This document shows, in pieces, positions 6,579 to 15,657 of a stretch of DNA of 33,506 nt; the stretch's first letter is position 1; every line of letters begins with the position of its first letter. The DNA comes from Thermoleophilia bacterium (GTDB lineage Bacteria; Actinomycetota; Thermoleophilia; Miltoncostaeales; Miltoncostaeaceae). The position numbers were made by a program, and so were the translations under genes. A model generated the notes under the pieces. That model searched no databases. It had not been told where the DNA came from and worked only from the letters and a program-made list of their open reading frames with translations. The stretch spans positions 1 through 33,506 of the forward strand of contig JALOLS010000043.1 of NCBI GenBank assembly GCA_025455865.1. The letters are read 5' to 3'.

Positions 6579-8213
6579 ATGATCCGCCGCATCCCCACCG
6601 GCGCCCGCCGCCGGCCACGCGTCGCCCGGGCCGTCCTCGCCGCGGCGGGACTCCTCGTGCCCGCGGCCGCGCACGCCGCGGCGCCGGCCGGGACGCTCGT
6701 GGTCGAGGCCCACGGCAACCCCGACTTCCTGGACCCCGCGCTCGCGTTCAGCCCGCAGAGCTGGCAGATCCTCGTCAACACCGGGAGCGGGCTCATGGCC
6801 TTCCGCCGCGAGCCGGGCGCCCGGGGCGCCGAGGTCGTGCCCGACCTGGCCGCGGCCCCGCCCCAGGTGAGCGACGAGGGGCGGGTCTACGCCTTCACCC
6901 TGCGGCCCGACGCCCGCTTCGGCGCGCCACTCGACCGGCCGGTGCTCCCGAGCGACGTCAAGGCGAGCCTGGAGCGGCTCTTCCTGATCGACTCGCGCGG
7001 CGCGTCGTTGTACCGGGGGATCGTCGGCGCCAAGGACATGGCCGAGGGCCGGGCCGACACCCTGCGGGGGGTCGCCGCCGACGACGCCTCCCGCCGGCTG
7101 GTCATCCGCATCGCGGCCGCCGACCCGGCCTTCCCCGCCGCCCTCGCCATGCCGTTCGCCTTCGTGATGCCGCGCGGGACGCCGCCGGTCGACCAGAGCA
7201 CCCGCCCCCCGGTCGCGACCGGCCCCTACGCCATCGCGCGCTACGAGCCCGACCGGCGCATCGAGCTGGTCCGCAACCCCGACTACTCCCCCCGGGGCGA
7301 GGCCCTGCCCGCCGGGGTGGCCGACCGCATCCTGGTCCAGCTCGGCACCCCCGCCCGTGACGCGGCCGTGCGGGTGGCCGACGGCGAGGCGGACTACATG
7401 CAGGCCGCCGTCTCCCCGGCGTGGACGACCGGCTCCGGCCCGGCCGTCGGCGCGCAGGTGCGCCGGACCCCGGCCGCGGCCACCTGGCACCTGTCCATGG
7501 ACGCCGCCGGCCGCCCGTTCGCCGACCCCCGGGTGCGCCGGGCGCTGGCCCTGGTGCTGGAGCCCCGGCGGGCCGCGGCCCTGCTCGGCTCGCCCGCCAT
7601 CCCCACCGCGCAGCTGCTGCCGCCGGTGAGCCCCGCCTTCGTCCGCCGGCCCGTCCGTGCCCGGGCCGACCTGGCCGCGGCCCGCGCCCTGGTGCGGGCG
7701 GCCCGGGCGCGGGGCACCCGGGTCACGGTCTGGTACCGGCCGGGCCGCGGGCAGCGCGACGTGGCGGTGCTCACCGCCGGCCTGCTCTCGCGCATCGGGC
7801 TGCCCTCCGCGGCCCGGGCCCTCCCGGCGTCGTCGGGCCTGCCGGCGGTGACCGCCGCCGTGCCCGGCCGGGTGCTCGTCGGGGTCGCCCGCTGGGACCA
7901 GGTGCTGCCCGACCCCTCGGATGCGTTCGGGTGGCTCACGGGCGCCCCGTCGCTCGGCACCCCCGCGGCGCCGATGCCCGCCCCGGCCGCCGACGCCGTG
8001 CTCCGCCGCGCGGCCGCCCGCTCGGCGGCGCAACCGGTCGGGGCCGCGCGCTGGCGGGCCTACGCCGACATGGACCGCCTGGTCACCGACCGCGTGGCGC
8101 TCCTGCCGTTCGCCACGCCGGTCCGCGTGGAGATCACCTCACCGCGGCTTCGCGGCTGGGTGGCGCATCCGGTGTACGGCTTCCTGTGGATGCGGGCCAC
8201 GCTCGGCGACTGA
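6579..8213 (+). CDS. Extracellular solute-binding protein, family 5 (peptide/nickel type)
   Basis: 544 residues. The start has a basic RRRPRVAR segment, a hydrophobic core and an AHAAA cleavage site, so it is exported by Sec. There is no lipobox cysteine, so it is not an ordinary lipoprotein. The mature protein has the family-5 layout: DFLDPALAFSPQSWQIL near the N-terminus, VPDLAAAPPQVSDEGRVYAF with TLRPDARF, then ATGPYAIARYEPDRRIELVR and NPDYS, the common signature of oligopeptide/nickel-binding proteins. No permease or ATPase gene is adjacent, so the ligand and partner are unknown. ATG 6579 has no clear Shine-Dalgarno. It is the only plus-strand gene between 2600 and 26300, and its last 80 bp overlap the convergent gene. 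Confidence 0.82.
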   Translation: MIRRIPTGARRRPRVARAVLAAAGLLVPAAAHAAAPAGTLVVEAHGNPDFLDPALAFSPQSWQILVNTGSGLMAFRREPGARGAEVVPDLAAAPPQVSDEGRVYAFTLRPDARFGAPLDRPVLPSDVKASLERLFLIDSRGASLYRGIVGAKDMAEGRADTLRGVAADDASRRLVIRIAAADPAFPAALAMPFAFVMPRGTPPVDQSTRPPVATGPYAIARYEPDRRIELVRNPDYSPRGEALPAGVADRILVQLGTPARDAAVRVADGEADYMQAAVSPAWTTGSGPAVGAQVRRTPAAATWHLSMDAAGRPFADPRVRRALALVLEPRRAAALLGSPAIPTAQLLPPVSPAFVRRPVRARADLAAARALVRAARARGTRVTVWYRPGRGQRDVAVLTAGLLSRIGLPSAARALPASSGLPAVTAAVPGRVLVGVARWDQVLPDPSDAFGWLTGAPSLGTPAAPMPAPAADAVLRRAAARSAAQPVGAARWRAYADMDRLVTDRVALLPFATPVRVEITSPRLRGWVAHPVYGFLWMRATLGD

Positions 8214-8538
8214 CCGCCGCCTGGGCCGAGCGGCGCACGTCGTCGGCCCGGGACCAGGCCCAGGCCTCGGCGGCCACCCTGGCGTGGTCGCGGACCCGCC
8301 GCGACCGCCGGGCCTGCTCCTGCAGGCGCCCGTAGGCGGGCAGCAGGTGGTCGGCCCCGCCCGCGGCCAGGCCGTCGCAGATGCGGGTCGACATGGCGTC
8401 CAGGCCGCGGTCGGACAGCCGGCGGACGCGGCGGCGCACCGACCGGCGCACCGACACGACCACCAGGGCCACGGCGGCGGCCATGAGCGCGAGGGCCACG
8501 ACGCCGGCGCCGATCATCGTCAGGAGGACCTCACCCAT
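8134..8538 (-). CDS. Small single-pass membrane protein of unknown function
   Basis: 134 residues. After MGEVLLTM comes one clear hydrophobic helix (about residues 8-29), then a very basic stretch SVRRSVRRRVRRLSDRG and an Arg/Ala-rich, probably helical cytoplasmic part. I recognise no family. ATG 8538 lies 19 bp after the rng stop on the same strand, so it is probably the last gene of that transcript. The final 80 bp run antisense to the end of the solute-binding-protein gene, and the Pro/Ser/Arg tail there is poor in complexity. The N-terminal half looks real; the exact C-terminus is less certain. Confidence 0.55.
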   Translation of the reverse strand: MGEVLLTMIGAGVVALALMAAAVALVVVSVRRSVRRRVRRLSDRGLDAMSTRICDGLAAGGADHLLPAYGRLQEQARRSRRVRDHARVAAEAWAWSRADDVRRSAQAAVSRRAWPASTGSRTPDAPPSREAAVR

Positions 8539-8557
8539 GGGGCGAGCGTAGCGCCGA

Positions 8558-10036
8558 TCAGCCCGGGGCGGCGGCCGGCTCGGCCGCGGGGACCGCCTTC
8601 ACCTTCACCGCGCCCGGGGCGAGCGACCCGTCCTTGGCCAGCGTGATGCGCTTGCCCGCGGCCTGCTCGATCTCGGCCAGCAGCGCCGCCCCGTCGGCCT
8701 GGAGGGCCGCGGCCACCCGGGGGTGGACGGTGACCTGCAGCCGCTCGGCGCCCGTGCGGGCGGCCTCGGCGAGGATGGCCCGCTCGGCGTCGATGGCGTG
8801 GGTCTCCTCGCTCACGACGAAGCCGTCGCCGCCGCAGGTCGGGCAGGACTCGGTCAGGATCTCCCGCGGGCCGTCGGAGATGTTCTGGCGGGTCATCTCG
8901 ACCAGGCCGAGCGGCGAGATGTCGACCACGTAGGTCTTGGACCGGTCGGCCGCGAGGGCCTTGTGCAGCGCGTCGGACACCGCGCGGCGGTTGCGGGCGT
9001 CGTCCATGTCGATGAAGTCGATGATCACGATCCCGCCGATGTCCCGCAGGCGGAGCTGGCGCACGACCTCCGCGGCCGCCTCCAGGTTGGTGCGGGTGAT
9101 CGTGTCCTCCAGGCGGGTCTGGCCCTTGCCGACGTTGCGGCCGGAGTTCACGTCGATCACCGTCATCGCCTCGGTGTCGTCGATGACCAGGGATCCGCCG
9201 CTCTTCAGCGGCACCCGGCGGCGCAGGGTGGAGCGGATGGCCTGGTCCACGCCGTGGGCCTCCATCAGCGGCACCGGCCCGTCCCACAGCTTGACCCGGT
9301 CGGCGAGCTCGGGCGAGGTGCGCCGCAGGAAGCCGAGGATGCGCTGGTGCTGGCGCTCGTCGTCGACCAGCACCTCCGACACGCCCTGCTGGAAGATGTC
9401 GCGCACCACCTTCAGCGAGTTGTCGGCCTCCTCGTACATGAGGATCGGGGCCTTGGCCTGGCCCGCGCGCTGGCGGAGGGTCTTCCACAGCAGCTGCAGC
9501 GAGGCCAGGTCGCGCGCGAGCTCGGGCGCCGAGACGCCGGCGGCGGCGGTGCGCACGATGACCCCCCCGCCCTCGCGCGGGAGCTGCTGGCAGACCGTGC
9601 GCAGGCGGTCGCGCTCGTCGTCGTCGAGGCGCTTGGAGACGCCGATCCCGTCGCCGAACGGCACATAGACCAGGAAGCGGCCGGCGATCGACAGCTGCAT
9701 GGTCAGGCGCGCCCCCTTGGTGCCCATGGGGTCCTTGACCGCCTGGACCAGGATCTCGTCGCCCTTCTTGAGCAGGTCGGCGATCTGGCGCTTGTGCTTG
9801 GGCACGCCCACCGCGACCACGTCGTCCACGTGGAGGAAGCCGTTCTTGGCGATCCCCACCTCGATGAACGCCGCCTCCATGCCGGCGAGCACGCTCTCGA
9901 CGCGGCCCTTCCAGATGTGCCCGACCACCGACCGCTGCCCGCGTCGCTCGATCTGCACCTCGGCGACCGAGTCGCCCTCGAGGATCGCGACGCGGGTCTC
10001 GGCCCGGTCCACCGACACCAGGATGCGCTTGTTCAG
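8558..10036 (-). CDS. rng: Ribonuclease E/G family endoribonuclease, RNase G type
   Basis: Single-strand-specific endoribonuclease for mRNA turnover and rRNA maturation. The 492 residues are RNase G length, with no RNase E scaffold tail. An S1 RNA-binding domain covers about residues 35-120. The DNase-I-like catalytic domain holds the metal aspartates in VIDVNSG (D295) and IVIIDFID (D340). The zinc-link CPTC (C398, C401) follows, then a small C-terminal domain. The N-terminus LNKRILVSVDRAETRVAILE aligns with the family start only if translation begins at CTG 10034-10036, overlapping the upstream stop as CTGA, with AAGGGGACGGGG before it. The next in-frame GTG would remove the conserved KRIL strand. 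Confidence 0.92.
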   Translation of the reverse strand: MNKRILVSVDRAETRVAILEGDSVAEVQIERRGQRSVVGHIWKGRVESVLAGMEAAFIEVGIAKNGFLHVDDVVAVGVPKHKRQIADLLKKGDEILVQAVKDPMGTKGARLTMQLSIAGRFLVYVPFGDGIGVSKRLDDDERDRLRTVCQQLPREGGGVIVRTAAAGVSAPELARDLASLQLLWKTLRQRAGQAKAPILMYEEADNSLKVVRDIFQQGVSEVLVDDERQHQRILGFLRRTSPELADRVKLWDGPVPLMEAHGVDQAIRSTLRRRVPLKSGGSLVIDDTEAMTVIDVNSGRNVGKGQTRLEDTITRTNLEAAAEVVRQLRLRDIGGIVIIDFIDMDDARNRRAVSDALHKALAADRSKTYVVDISPLGLVEMTRQNISDGPREILTESCPTCGGDGFVVSEETHAIDAERAILAEAARTGAERLQVTVHPRVAAALQADGAALLAEIEQAAGKRITLAKDGSLAPGAVKVKAVPAAEPAAAPG

Positions 10037-10974
10037 CCCCGTCCCCTTCCGCGTACCCGGGCGAGTGCCGCCCGGACCGTCTCCATCGGGTCCGGCGGCG
10101 GACCGGAGGCGCCGTCGCCCCCGCCGTCGCGGCCCGCCCTGGACTCCACCAGCGCCCGCAGGGCGCTCAGGGGGCGCTCGGCTGCCGCGCCCCCGCGCTC
10201 GAGCCATCGCGCGGTGGCATCGGCCACCAGCAGCGTGGTGGCATACGAGACCCCGGCGCGCACCAGCCAGCCCGGGCCGATGGCCCGCGTGGCCTGCCGC
10301 GCGAGGATCGCCGACGCGGTGCCCGCGCACATCGCGACCACCACCTCGGGGATGCGCTCGGCCCCCATCTCCCGGCCGCTCACGGCGGCGAGCCGCTGGG
10401 TGAGCCGGGCCTGGGCGTAGGTGTTGCCGGCCACCAGGCCCACCGCGGCCATGACCCCGGCCTCGCGGGCCGCCGACTGCGAGAGCGAGCGGGCCACCGC
10501 GGTCCGCAGCTCGGGCCGGCGGCGGCCGGCCGCGGTCGCCTCGGGGCCGAGGGCGCGGGCGACCGCCACCCGCACGGCCGCCGCCCCGTGGGCCGGGTCG
10601 AGGACCGGCACGTGCACGAGGTTGGCGATGGTCAGCCCGTCCTCGGCCAGGAACGCCCGCTCGAGCGCCCGCCGCTCCTCGTCGGGGCCGGTGAGGATCG
10701 CGAGCGCCGGGCCCTGCCCCCGTGCGCGGGCCGCGAGCGCCCGGGCGGCGGGGCCGGGGTCGGCGCCCGGCACCGCGACGTGCACCAGCAGGCCCCGGTC
10801 GGGCGCCAGGTCGTCGTCGCGGGCCACGCCGAGCACCGCGCGCAGGCGGGCCGTCGCGGCCGGGTCGCCCGGGAGCACCCGGATGTCGCCGCCGGCGTTC
10901 GCCTGCGTCTCGATCTGCCGGATGGCCTCGGCCAGGATCCCGAGCCGGAGCAGCCGCTTCGAGAGCGGACCCAT
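10033..10974 (-). CDS. Conserved-looking protein with DUF697-like hydrophobic C-terminus
   Basis: 313 residues, unknown function. The N-terminal half, starting SKRLLRLGILAEAIRQIET, alternates strands and helices (VLPGDPAATARLRAVLG, LLVHVAVPGADPGPAAR, ALAILTGPDEERRALERAFL). This resembles a nucleotide-binding fold but shows no P-loop. The C-terminal part has helices rich in small residues (AREAGVMAAVGLVAGNTYAQ, RAIGPGWLVRAGVSYATTLL) similar in style to DUF697/YcjF membrane-associated regions. Gly/Pro/Arg low complexity ends it. ATG 10974 lies 16 bp after the rodA stop, and its own stop overlaps the rng start, so it is wedged between cell-shape genes and RNase G in one operon. The domain suggestion is weak. 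Confidence 0.75.
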   Translation of the reverse strand: MGPLSKRLLRLGILAEAIRQIETQANAGGDIRVLPGDPAATARLRAVLGVARDDDLAPDRGLLVHVAVPGADPGPAARALAARARGQGPALAILTGPDEERRALERAFLAEDGLTIANLVHVPVLDPAHGAAAVRVAVARALGPEATAAGRRRPELRTAVARSLSQSAAREAGVMAAVGLVAGNTYAQARLTQRLAAVSGREMGAERIPEVVVAMCAGTASAILARQATRAIGPGWLVRAGVSYATTLLVADATARWLERGGAAAERPLSALRALVESRAGRDGGGDGASGPPPDPMETVRAALARVRGRGRG

Positions 10975-10990
10975 CAGCGCGCGGGCGGGG

Positions 10991-12166
10991 TCAGAGCGGC
11001 CGCACCTGCGGGGGCCGGCGCTGCGCGACGCGCAGGAGCAGCCCGACGGCGACCAGGTTGGTCAGGGTGTGGCTCCCGCCGTAGCTCATGAACGGCAGCG
11101 GGAGTCCGGTGATCGGCATGATCCCCACGTTCATCCCGATGTTAACGAACACCTGGAAGCTGAACATGGCGACGACCCCCGCCGCCACCAGTTGGTCCAC
11201 CCGGCCCCGGGCCCGGGAGAGGATCCGCAGGCCCCGCCAGACCACCAGGGCGTAGGCCAGGATCAGCGCCCCGCCGCCCACGAAGCCGAACATCTCCGCC
11301 ACCACCGCGAAGATGAAGTCGGTGTGGTGCTCGGGCAGGAAGTCGTTGATGGTCTGGGTCGCGCCGTCGGTGCCCTTGCCCAGCGCCCCGCCCGAGCCGA
11401 TGGCGGTCTTGCTCTGCTCGAGCTGGTACCCGGTCTCGGAGCGGTCCGCGCCGGAGTCGACGAACGCGGTGAGCCGCTCCACCTGGTAGGGCTTGAGGAC
11501 GTCCACCCCCGCCGCCGGGAGCGCCCAGAGCACCAGCACCGCCACGGTGGCGACGACCGTCCCGAAGACGGCGAAGTGGGTCCAGGGCTGCCCGGCCACC
11601 CACAGGATCGCGAACAGGATCGCCACGTAGACCAGGGCGGTCCCGAGGTCGGGCTGGATGAAGACGATCGCGGCCGGCAGCGCCGTGAGCCCGAGCGCGA
11701 GCAGGGTGAGCCGGCGCGGGTCGAGGTCGCCCGAGCGCTGGACGATCACCGTCGCCAGCACCACGATCAGCACGACCTTGCCGAGCTCCGAGGGCTGGAC
11801 GCGCACCGGGCCGTACTCGATCCAGCTCCGCGCCCCCCCGCCCGTGCTCCCGATGATGAGCACCACCGCGAGGGCCGCGCACAGGCCGCCCCACAGGACC
11901 CAGACGTAGCGGCCCACCCGCTCGAGGTCGAGCCGGGCCACCGCGACCATCGCGACCAGCCCCACCAGCACGTAGGCGAGCTGCCGGTTGAAGTAGTAGT
12001 CGGGCTGCCCGGGCACGTCGGTGCGGGTGGCGGCCCGGACCATGTAGACGCCGAACCCGGAGATCAGCGCGGCGGCGCCGATCAGCCACCAGTCGAGCCC
12101 CGCGGCGGCGCGGCGCACCCGGTCGGCCAGGTCCACCCGCCGGGATGAGGGGGCCATCGTGGTCAC
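10991..12166 (-). CDS. rodA: Peptidoglycan glycosyltransferase RodA
   Basis: RodA is the SEDS-family polymerase that extends glycan strands along the lateral wall with PBP2. The 391 residues form about ten membrane helices. Recognisable stretches are PSELGKVVLIVVLATVIV, FIQPDLGTALVYVAILFA, INDFLPEHHTDFIFAVVAEM and the C-terminal PITGLPLPFMSYGGSHTLTN, all diagnostic. The track of conserved residues includes the Asp of QPDLGTAL, known as functionally important in SEDS proteins. Start choice is open: GTG 12166 or ATG 12157, three codons later; neither has a strong Shine-Dalgarno. It follows mrdA by 52 bp on the same strand, the classical PBP2-RodA pairing. Confidence 0.94.
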   Translation of the reverse strand: MTTMAPSSRRVDLADRVRRAAAGLDWWLIGAAALISGFGVYMVRAATRTDVPGQPDYYFNRQLAYVLVGLVAMVAVARLDLERVGRYVWVLWGGLCAALAVVLIIGSTGGGARSWIEYGPVRVQPSELGKVVLIVVLATVIVQRSGDLDPRRLTLLALGLTALPAAIVFIQPDLGTALVYVAILFAILWVAGQPWTHFAVFGTVVATVAVLVLWALPAAGVDVLKPYQVERLTAFVDSGADRSETGYQLEQSKTAIGSGGALGKGTDGATQTINDFLPEHHTDFIFAVVAEMFGFVGGGALILAYALVVWRGLRILSRARGRVDQLVAAGVVAMFSFQVFVNIGMNVGIMPITGLPLPFMSYGGSHTLTNLVAVGLLLRVAQRRPPQVRPL

Positions 12167-12218
12167 GAGGGGCCCGCCCGGCGCCCGGACCGCACATGCG
12201 GCGCGATGGGTGCGGCCA

Positions 12219-14159
12219 TCAGTTGGCCTCGCCGCCCTCGCCGCAGCGGCCGGGCCGGAAGTCCAGGTAGGCGGCCATCGTCTGGCAGACCACCGGCGCG
12301 GCGGCGCTCGCTCCGGTGCCGCCGCGCTCGACCACCACCGCGACCACGATCCGCGGGGTGCGGGTGGCCGGCGCGTAGCCCACGAACCAGGAGTGGTCGG
12401 GGTTGGGCGGGTTCTCGGCGGTGCCGGTCTTCCCCGCCACCCGGTAGGGCTCGGGCAGGTTGCCGAACACCGCGGTGGCGGTGCCCTCGTCGCCGTTGGA
12501 GGCCCGGAAGAGCCCCTCGCGGATGGCGCCGAGGGTGGCCTCGTCGATCGCCGGGCGGATCTCCCGCCGGGGCCGGCCGGCCACCAGGTTGCGCAGGACC
12601 CGCCCGTCCTGGTCGAGCACGGCGCTCGCGATGGTCGGGGTCACCAGCGTCCCGCCGTTGGCGACCGCGGCGTAGGCGGTGGCCATCTGGAGCGGGGTGA
12701 CCAGCACGTTGCCCTGTCCGATCGACATGTTGATCGAGTCCCCCGGGAGCCACGAGCACTCCAGGGCCCCCGGGGTGCAGATCGAGCGCTTCCACGCGCG
12801 GTCGGGGACCAGCCCCGACGACTCGCCGCCGACGTCGATCCCGCTGGGGCGGCCCAGGCCGTAGCGCCGGGACCACTCCTGCAGCGAGGTGCGGCCCTGC
12901 GACTCGTACATCCGCGCGGCGAGTTGGTAGTAGTAGGTGTCGCTGGACACCTCCAGGGCGCTCCGCACATCCACGATGCCGTGGTCGCGCTTGCGGAACC
13001 CCTGCCACTCGCGGTCGTACAGCTCGATGACGCCGGGCGACTCGAGCTCCTCGTCGGGGGTGGTGTAGCCGTCCTCGATGGCCGCGGTCGAGGAGATGGG
13101 CTTGTAGGTCGACCCGGCCGGGTACTGGCCGGCGATGGCGCGGTTGAGCAGCGGCTGGGACCCGTCACGCAGCAGTCCGCGCACCTGCCGGGGGCTCCCG
13201 CTGACGAACACGTCGGGCCGGAAGGTGGGGTAGGAGGCGATCGCGAGGATCTCCCCGGTCCGCGGGTCCATCGCCACCCCGGCCGCCCCGGTGGAGAGCC
13301 CGGCCAGCCGCACCTGCGCCTTCAGCGCCCGCTGGAGCGCGAGCTGGGTCGGCAGGTCGATCGACAGGCGCAGGGTGTTCCCGGGCACCGGCGGGCTCGA
13401 GGAGATGACCCCGCGCCCGACCGGCGCGCCCTGGGCGTCGACCTCCACCTCGCTGCGGCCGGCCACCCCGCGCAGGTACTGCTCATACGTCGCCTCGAGG
13501 CCGGACTGGCCCACCCGCTCATTGCCCAGGTAGCCGCGGCGCCGGAACGCCTGGAACTCCTCGGGGGTGATGGCCCCCACCGTGCCGAGCACGTGCGCGG
13601 CGGTGGCCCCGCGGGGGTAGTCGCGCAGGAAGACCGACTGCAGGCTCACCCCGGGGAAGGCGCGGCGCTGCTCCTGCAGGTAGGCCTGCAGGTCGAGGGG
13701 CACGTCCTCGGCCAGCACGACGTTCTCATACGGCGCGTTCTGCCGGGCCTGCGCCACCCGCCGGACCAGGTCGCGCACCGGCACGTCGAGCGTCCGCGCG
13801 AGGCGCGCGAGGACCTCGCGCCCGCGGGGGCCCGTGAGGTCCTGGGGGCGGCCGACCACGTCCTGGCCGGCGCGGTTGGACACGACCGGGGTGCCGTTGC
13901 GGTCGGTGATGACCCCCCGCGGCGCCTCGGTGATGACCGTGCGCAGGCGGTTGGCCTCGGCCTGCTGCTCGTACTGCCCGCCGCGGACCACCTGCAGGAA
14001 CCACAGCTGGATCAGCAGCACCGCGATGAGCCCGATGGTGATGACGCCGAAGGCGGCGATGCGGACGGCGCCCCGCGGGGTGAGCGGGGACCGGCCGCCG
14101 CCACCGGGCCGGCGCGGGCCGCCCAGGGGCGATCGCGGTGGGCGCATGAGCGTGCTCAC
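12219..14159 (-). CDS. mrdA: Penicillin-binding protein 2 (peptidoglycan DD-transpeptidase)
   Basis: 646 residues. A cytoplasmic Pro/Arg-rich lead of about 30 residues is followed by one membrane helix (about 33-54). The PBP dimerisation/pedestal region has EAPRGVITDRNGTPVVSN near residue 78, and the transpeptidase domain follows. Active-site motifs are STYK with nucleophile S350, SSD in SSDTYYYQLAARMY near 405 (the SxN position, here SxD as in many PBP2s), and KTG at 577 in VAGKTGTAE. It cross-links lateral-wall peptidoglycan with RodA. The start is GTG 14159, overlapping the mreD stop as GTGA; an internal ATG four codons later is an alternative. Four residues after the KTG motif a normal Pro-rich loop precedes HSWFVGYAP. 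Confidence 0.95.
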   Translation of the reverse strand: MSTLMRPPRSPLGGPRRPGGGGRSPLTPRGAVRIAAFGVITIGLIAVLLIQLWFLQVVRGGQYEQQAEANRLRTVITEAPRGVITDRNGTPVVSNRAGQDVVGRPQDLTGPRGREVLARLARTLDVPVRDLVRRVAQARQNAPYENVVLAEDVPLDLQAYLQEQRRAFPGVSLQSVFLRDYPRGATAAHVLGTVGAITPEEFQAFRRRGYLGNERVGQSGLEATYEQYLRGVAGRSEVEVDAQGAPVGRGVISSSPPVPGNTLRLSIDLPTQLALQRALKAQVRLAGLSTGAAGVAMDPRTGEILAIASYPTFRPDVFVSGSPRQVRGLLRDGSQPLLNRAIAGQYPAGSTYKPISSTAAIEDGYTTPDEELESPGVIELYDREWQGFRKRDHGIVDVRSALEVSSDTYYYQLAARMYESQGRTSLQEWSRRYGLGRPSGIDVGGESSGLVPDRAWKRSICTPGALECSWLPGDSINMSIGQGNVLVTPLQMATAYAAVANGGTLVTPTIASAVLDQDGRVLRNLVAGRPRREIRPAIDEATLGAIREGLFRASNGDEGTATAVFGNLPEPYRVAGKTGTAENPPNPDHSWFVGYAPATRTPRIVVAVVVERGGTGASAAAPVVCQTMAAYLDFRPGRCGEGGEAN

Positions 14160-14746
14160 CGCGGGATCATGTATGGCTCGACGTCGACGGGCGCGCCCAG
14201 CAGTCGCCGGGCGACCAGCAGGACGGGGGGTCCGAGCAGCGCGGTGAGGCCCACCGCCGGCAGGATGACACGCCCGACGGCCCAGGACCCGGAGACCTCG
14301 GTGCCGAGCAGGAGCTGGACGGCGGCGTAGCCGAGCTGCACGAACGTGGCGCCGGCGACCACCAGGGCGAGCGGGACCCGCAGCGAGACGGCCTCCGGGC
14401 GCTCGGTGTAGCGGCCGCACCACGCGCCCACCGCGAGGTTGAGCAGGGCCAGCACGCCGACGGTCCCGACCGGGGCGGTCAGCTCGACGGCGAGGCCCCC
14501 GCAGAACCCCGCGACCCCCCCGACCAGCGGGCCGCGCAGGACGCCGACGGCCACCACCACGGCGACCACCAGGTCCGGCACCCCGTCGGCCACCCGCACG
14601 TAGGGCATGACGGTGACCTGCAGCAGGACGGCGGCGGCGACCATGGCGGCCACCCGCCAGAGCGCCGGCCCCCGCTCGGCCGGGGCCCGCCGCCCCGCGC
14701 CGGCCGCCTCGAGGGCCGGCGACCGGGTCGGCGTCTGGAGGCTCAC
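14156..14746 (-). CDS. mreD: Rod shape-determining protein MreD
   Basis: 196 residues and strongly hydrophobic, with about five or six membrane helices. The N-terminal WRVAAMVAAAVLLQVTVMPY and VADGVPDLVVAVVVAVGVLR, then GVAGFCGGLAVELTAPVGTV, match the usual MreD pattern of a first helix ending Q-x(3-4)-P followed by a PDL segment. MreD links the MreB-MreC complex to the wall synthases in the inner membrane. Its sequence is poorly conserved in general, so the call rests on topology plus position between mreC and the PBP2 gene. The start is GTG 14746, overlapping the mreC stop (GTGA), and the stop overlaps the mrdA start in the same way. Confidence 0.9.
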   Translation of the reverse strand: MSLQTPTRSPALEAAGAGRRAPAERGPALWRVAAMVAAAVLLQVTVMPYVRVADGVPDLVVAVVVAVGVLRGPLVGGVAGFCGGLAVELTAPVGTVGVLALLNLAVGAWCGRYTERPEAVSLRVPLALVVAGATFVQLGYAAVQLLLGTEVSGSWAVGRVILPAVGLTALLGPPVLLVARRLLGAPVDVEPYMIPR

Positions 14747-15657
14747 GGTCCGGCGGCCCGCCGCCGGGCGGCCACGCTGACCGGCGCGAGCACCGCGACC
14801 GAGGTCAGCGTGCGCACGTCCACATACGGGGTGACCTGGATGGTCTGCTGCACGTCCACCGGGCGCGCCCCGGCCCCGACCACCTGCCCCACCGGGATGC
14901 CCCGCGGGTAGATCGAGGGCAGGCGCATGTCGGCCTTGAAGCCGGCGGTGCGCACGACCGCCCCGTCCTGCACCTTGAACTCCCGCGGCACGCCGGCCAG
15001 GCGCAGCTGGCCCGCGGTGGTCGCCTCGAGGATGCCCAGGCCGCCCCCGGAGCCCTCCACGAAGGCCCCCACCCGGGTCTGGCCGTCGGTGATGAAGCTG
15101 ACCGTGCTGCTGCCGGCGGTGGCCGCGGTGATGACGCCCACGAGGGCGGCCCCCCGGCGCCGGCCGGCGACCACGGGTGAGTTCACCACCACGCCGTCGT
15201 CGGTGCCGACCGACAGGCGGGCGCGGCTGTACCAGGAGGTGGGCGAGCGGCCGACGATGGCCGCGCTCACCGGCTTGTAGCCCGAGACCGGGTCGTCGAA
15301 CAGGCGGGCCTGGGCGCGCAGGCGCGCGATCTCGTCGGTCTGGTCCGAGAGGGCCAGCACCCGCTCGCGCAGCGCGGCGTTCTCCTGCTCGAGCCGCGAT
15401 CGCTCGCCGCGGGCGTCGACCAGCCCGGTGAGCCAGCCCCAGGCGTCCTGGAACGGCTCCACCGCCCCCTTGGCCACCGACTGCACGGGAGCCACCACCG
15501 CGCCGGCCGCGTCCTGCACGGAGTGCAGCGCGCCGCTCCCGCCCTCACGGAAGTAGGCGGTGAACAGCCCGAGCGACAGCACGACCAGCGCGATCAGGAC
15601 CGTGCGGCGCACCAGGATGCGCCGCCGGTGCAGGCTGCTGTTGGGCTGCGTGGACAC
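14743..15657 (-). CDS. mreC: Rod shape-determining protein MreC
   Basis: 304 residues. There is a basic cytoplasmic start (LHRRRILVRR), one membrane helix (about 18-36), a coiled coil around residues 80-120 (ERSRLEQENAALRERVLALS), then the two beta-barrel domains of MreC. VGRSPTSWYSRARLSVGTDD and the later YPRGIPVGQVVGAG are typical of the family. MreC forms filaments in the periplasmic space that activate PBP2-RodA. The start is GTG 15657 with GGAG at suitable spacing. It is separated from mreB by about 150 bp, so it may have its own promoter (TAAGGT near 15746-15751 on the minus strand is a weak -10 candidate). Downstream mreD overlaps by 4 nt. Confidence 0.94.
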   Translation of the reverse strand: MSTQPNSSLHRRRILVRRTVLIALVVLSLGLFTAYFREGGSGALHSVQDAAGAVVAPVQSVAKGAVEPFQDAWGWLTGLVDARGERSRLEQENAALRERVLALSDQTDEIARLRAQARLFDDPVSGYKPVSAAIVGRSPTSWYSRARLSVGTDDGVVVNSPVVAGRRRGAALVGVITAATAGSSTVSFITDGQTRVGAFVEGSGGGLGILEATTAGQLRLAGVPREFKVQDGAVVRTAGFKADMRLPSIYPRGIPVGQVVGAGARPVDVQQTIQVTPYVDVRTLTSVAVLAPVSVAARRRAAGP

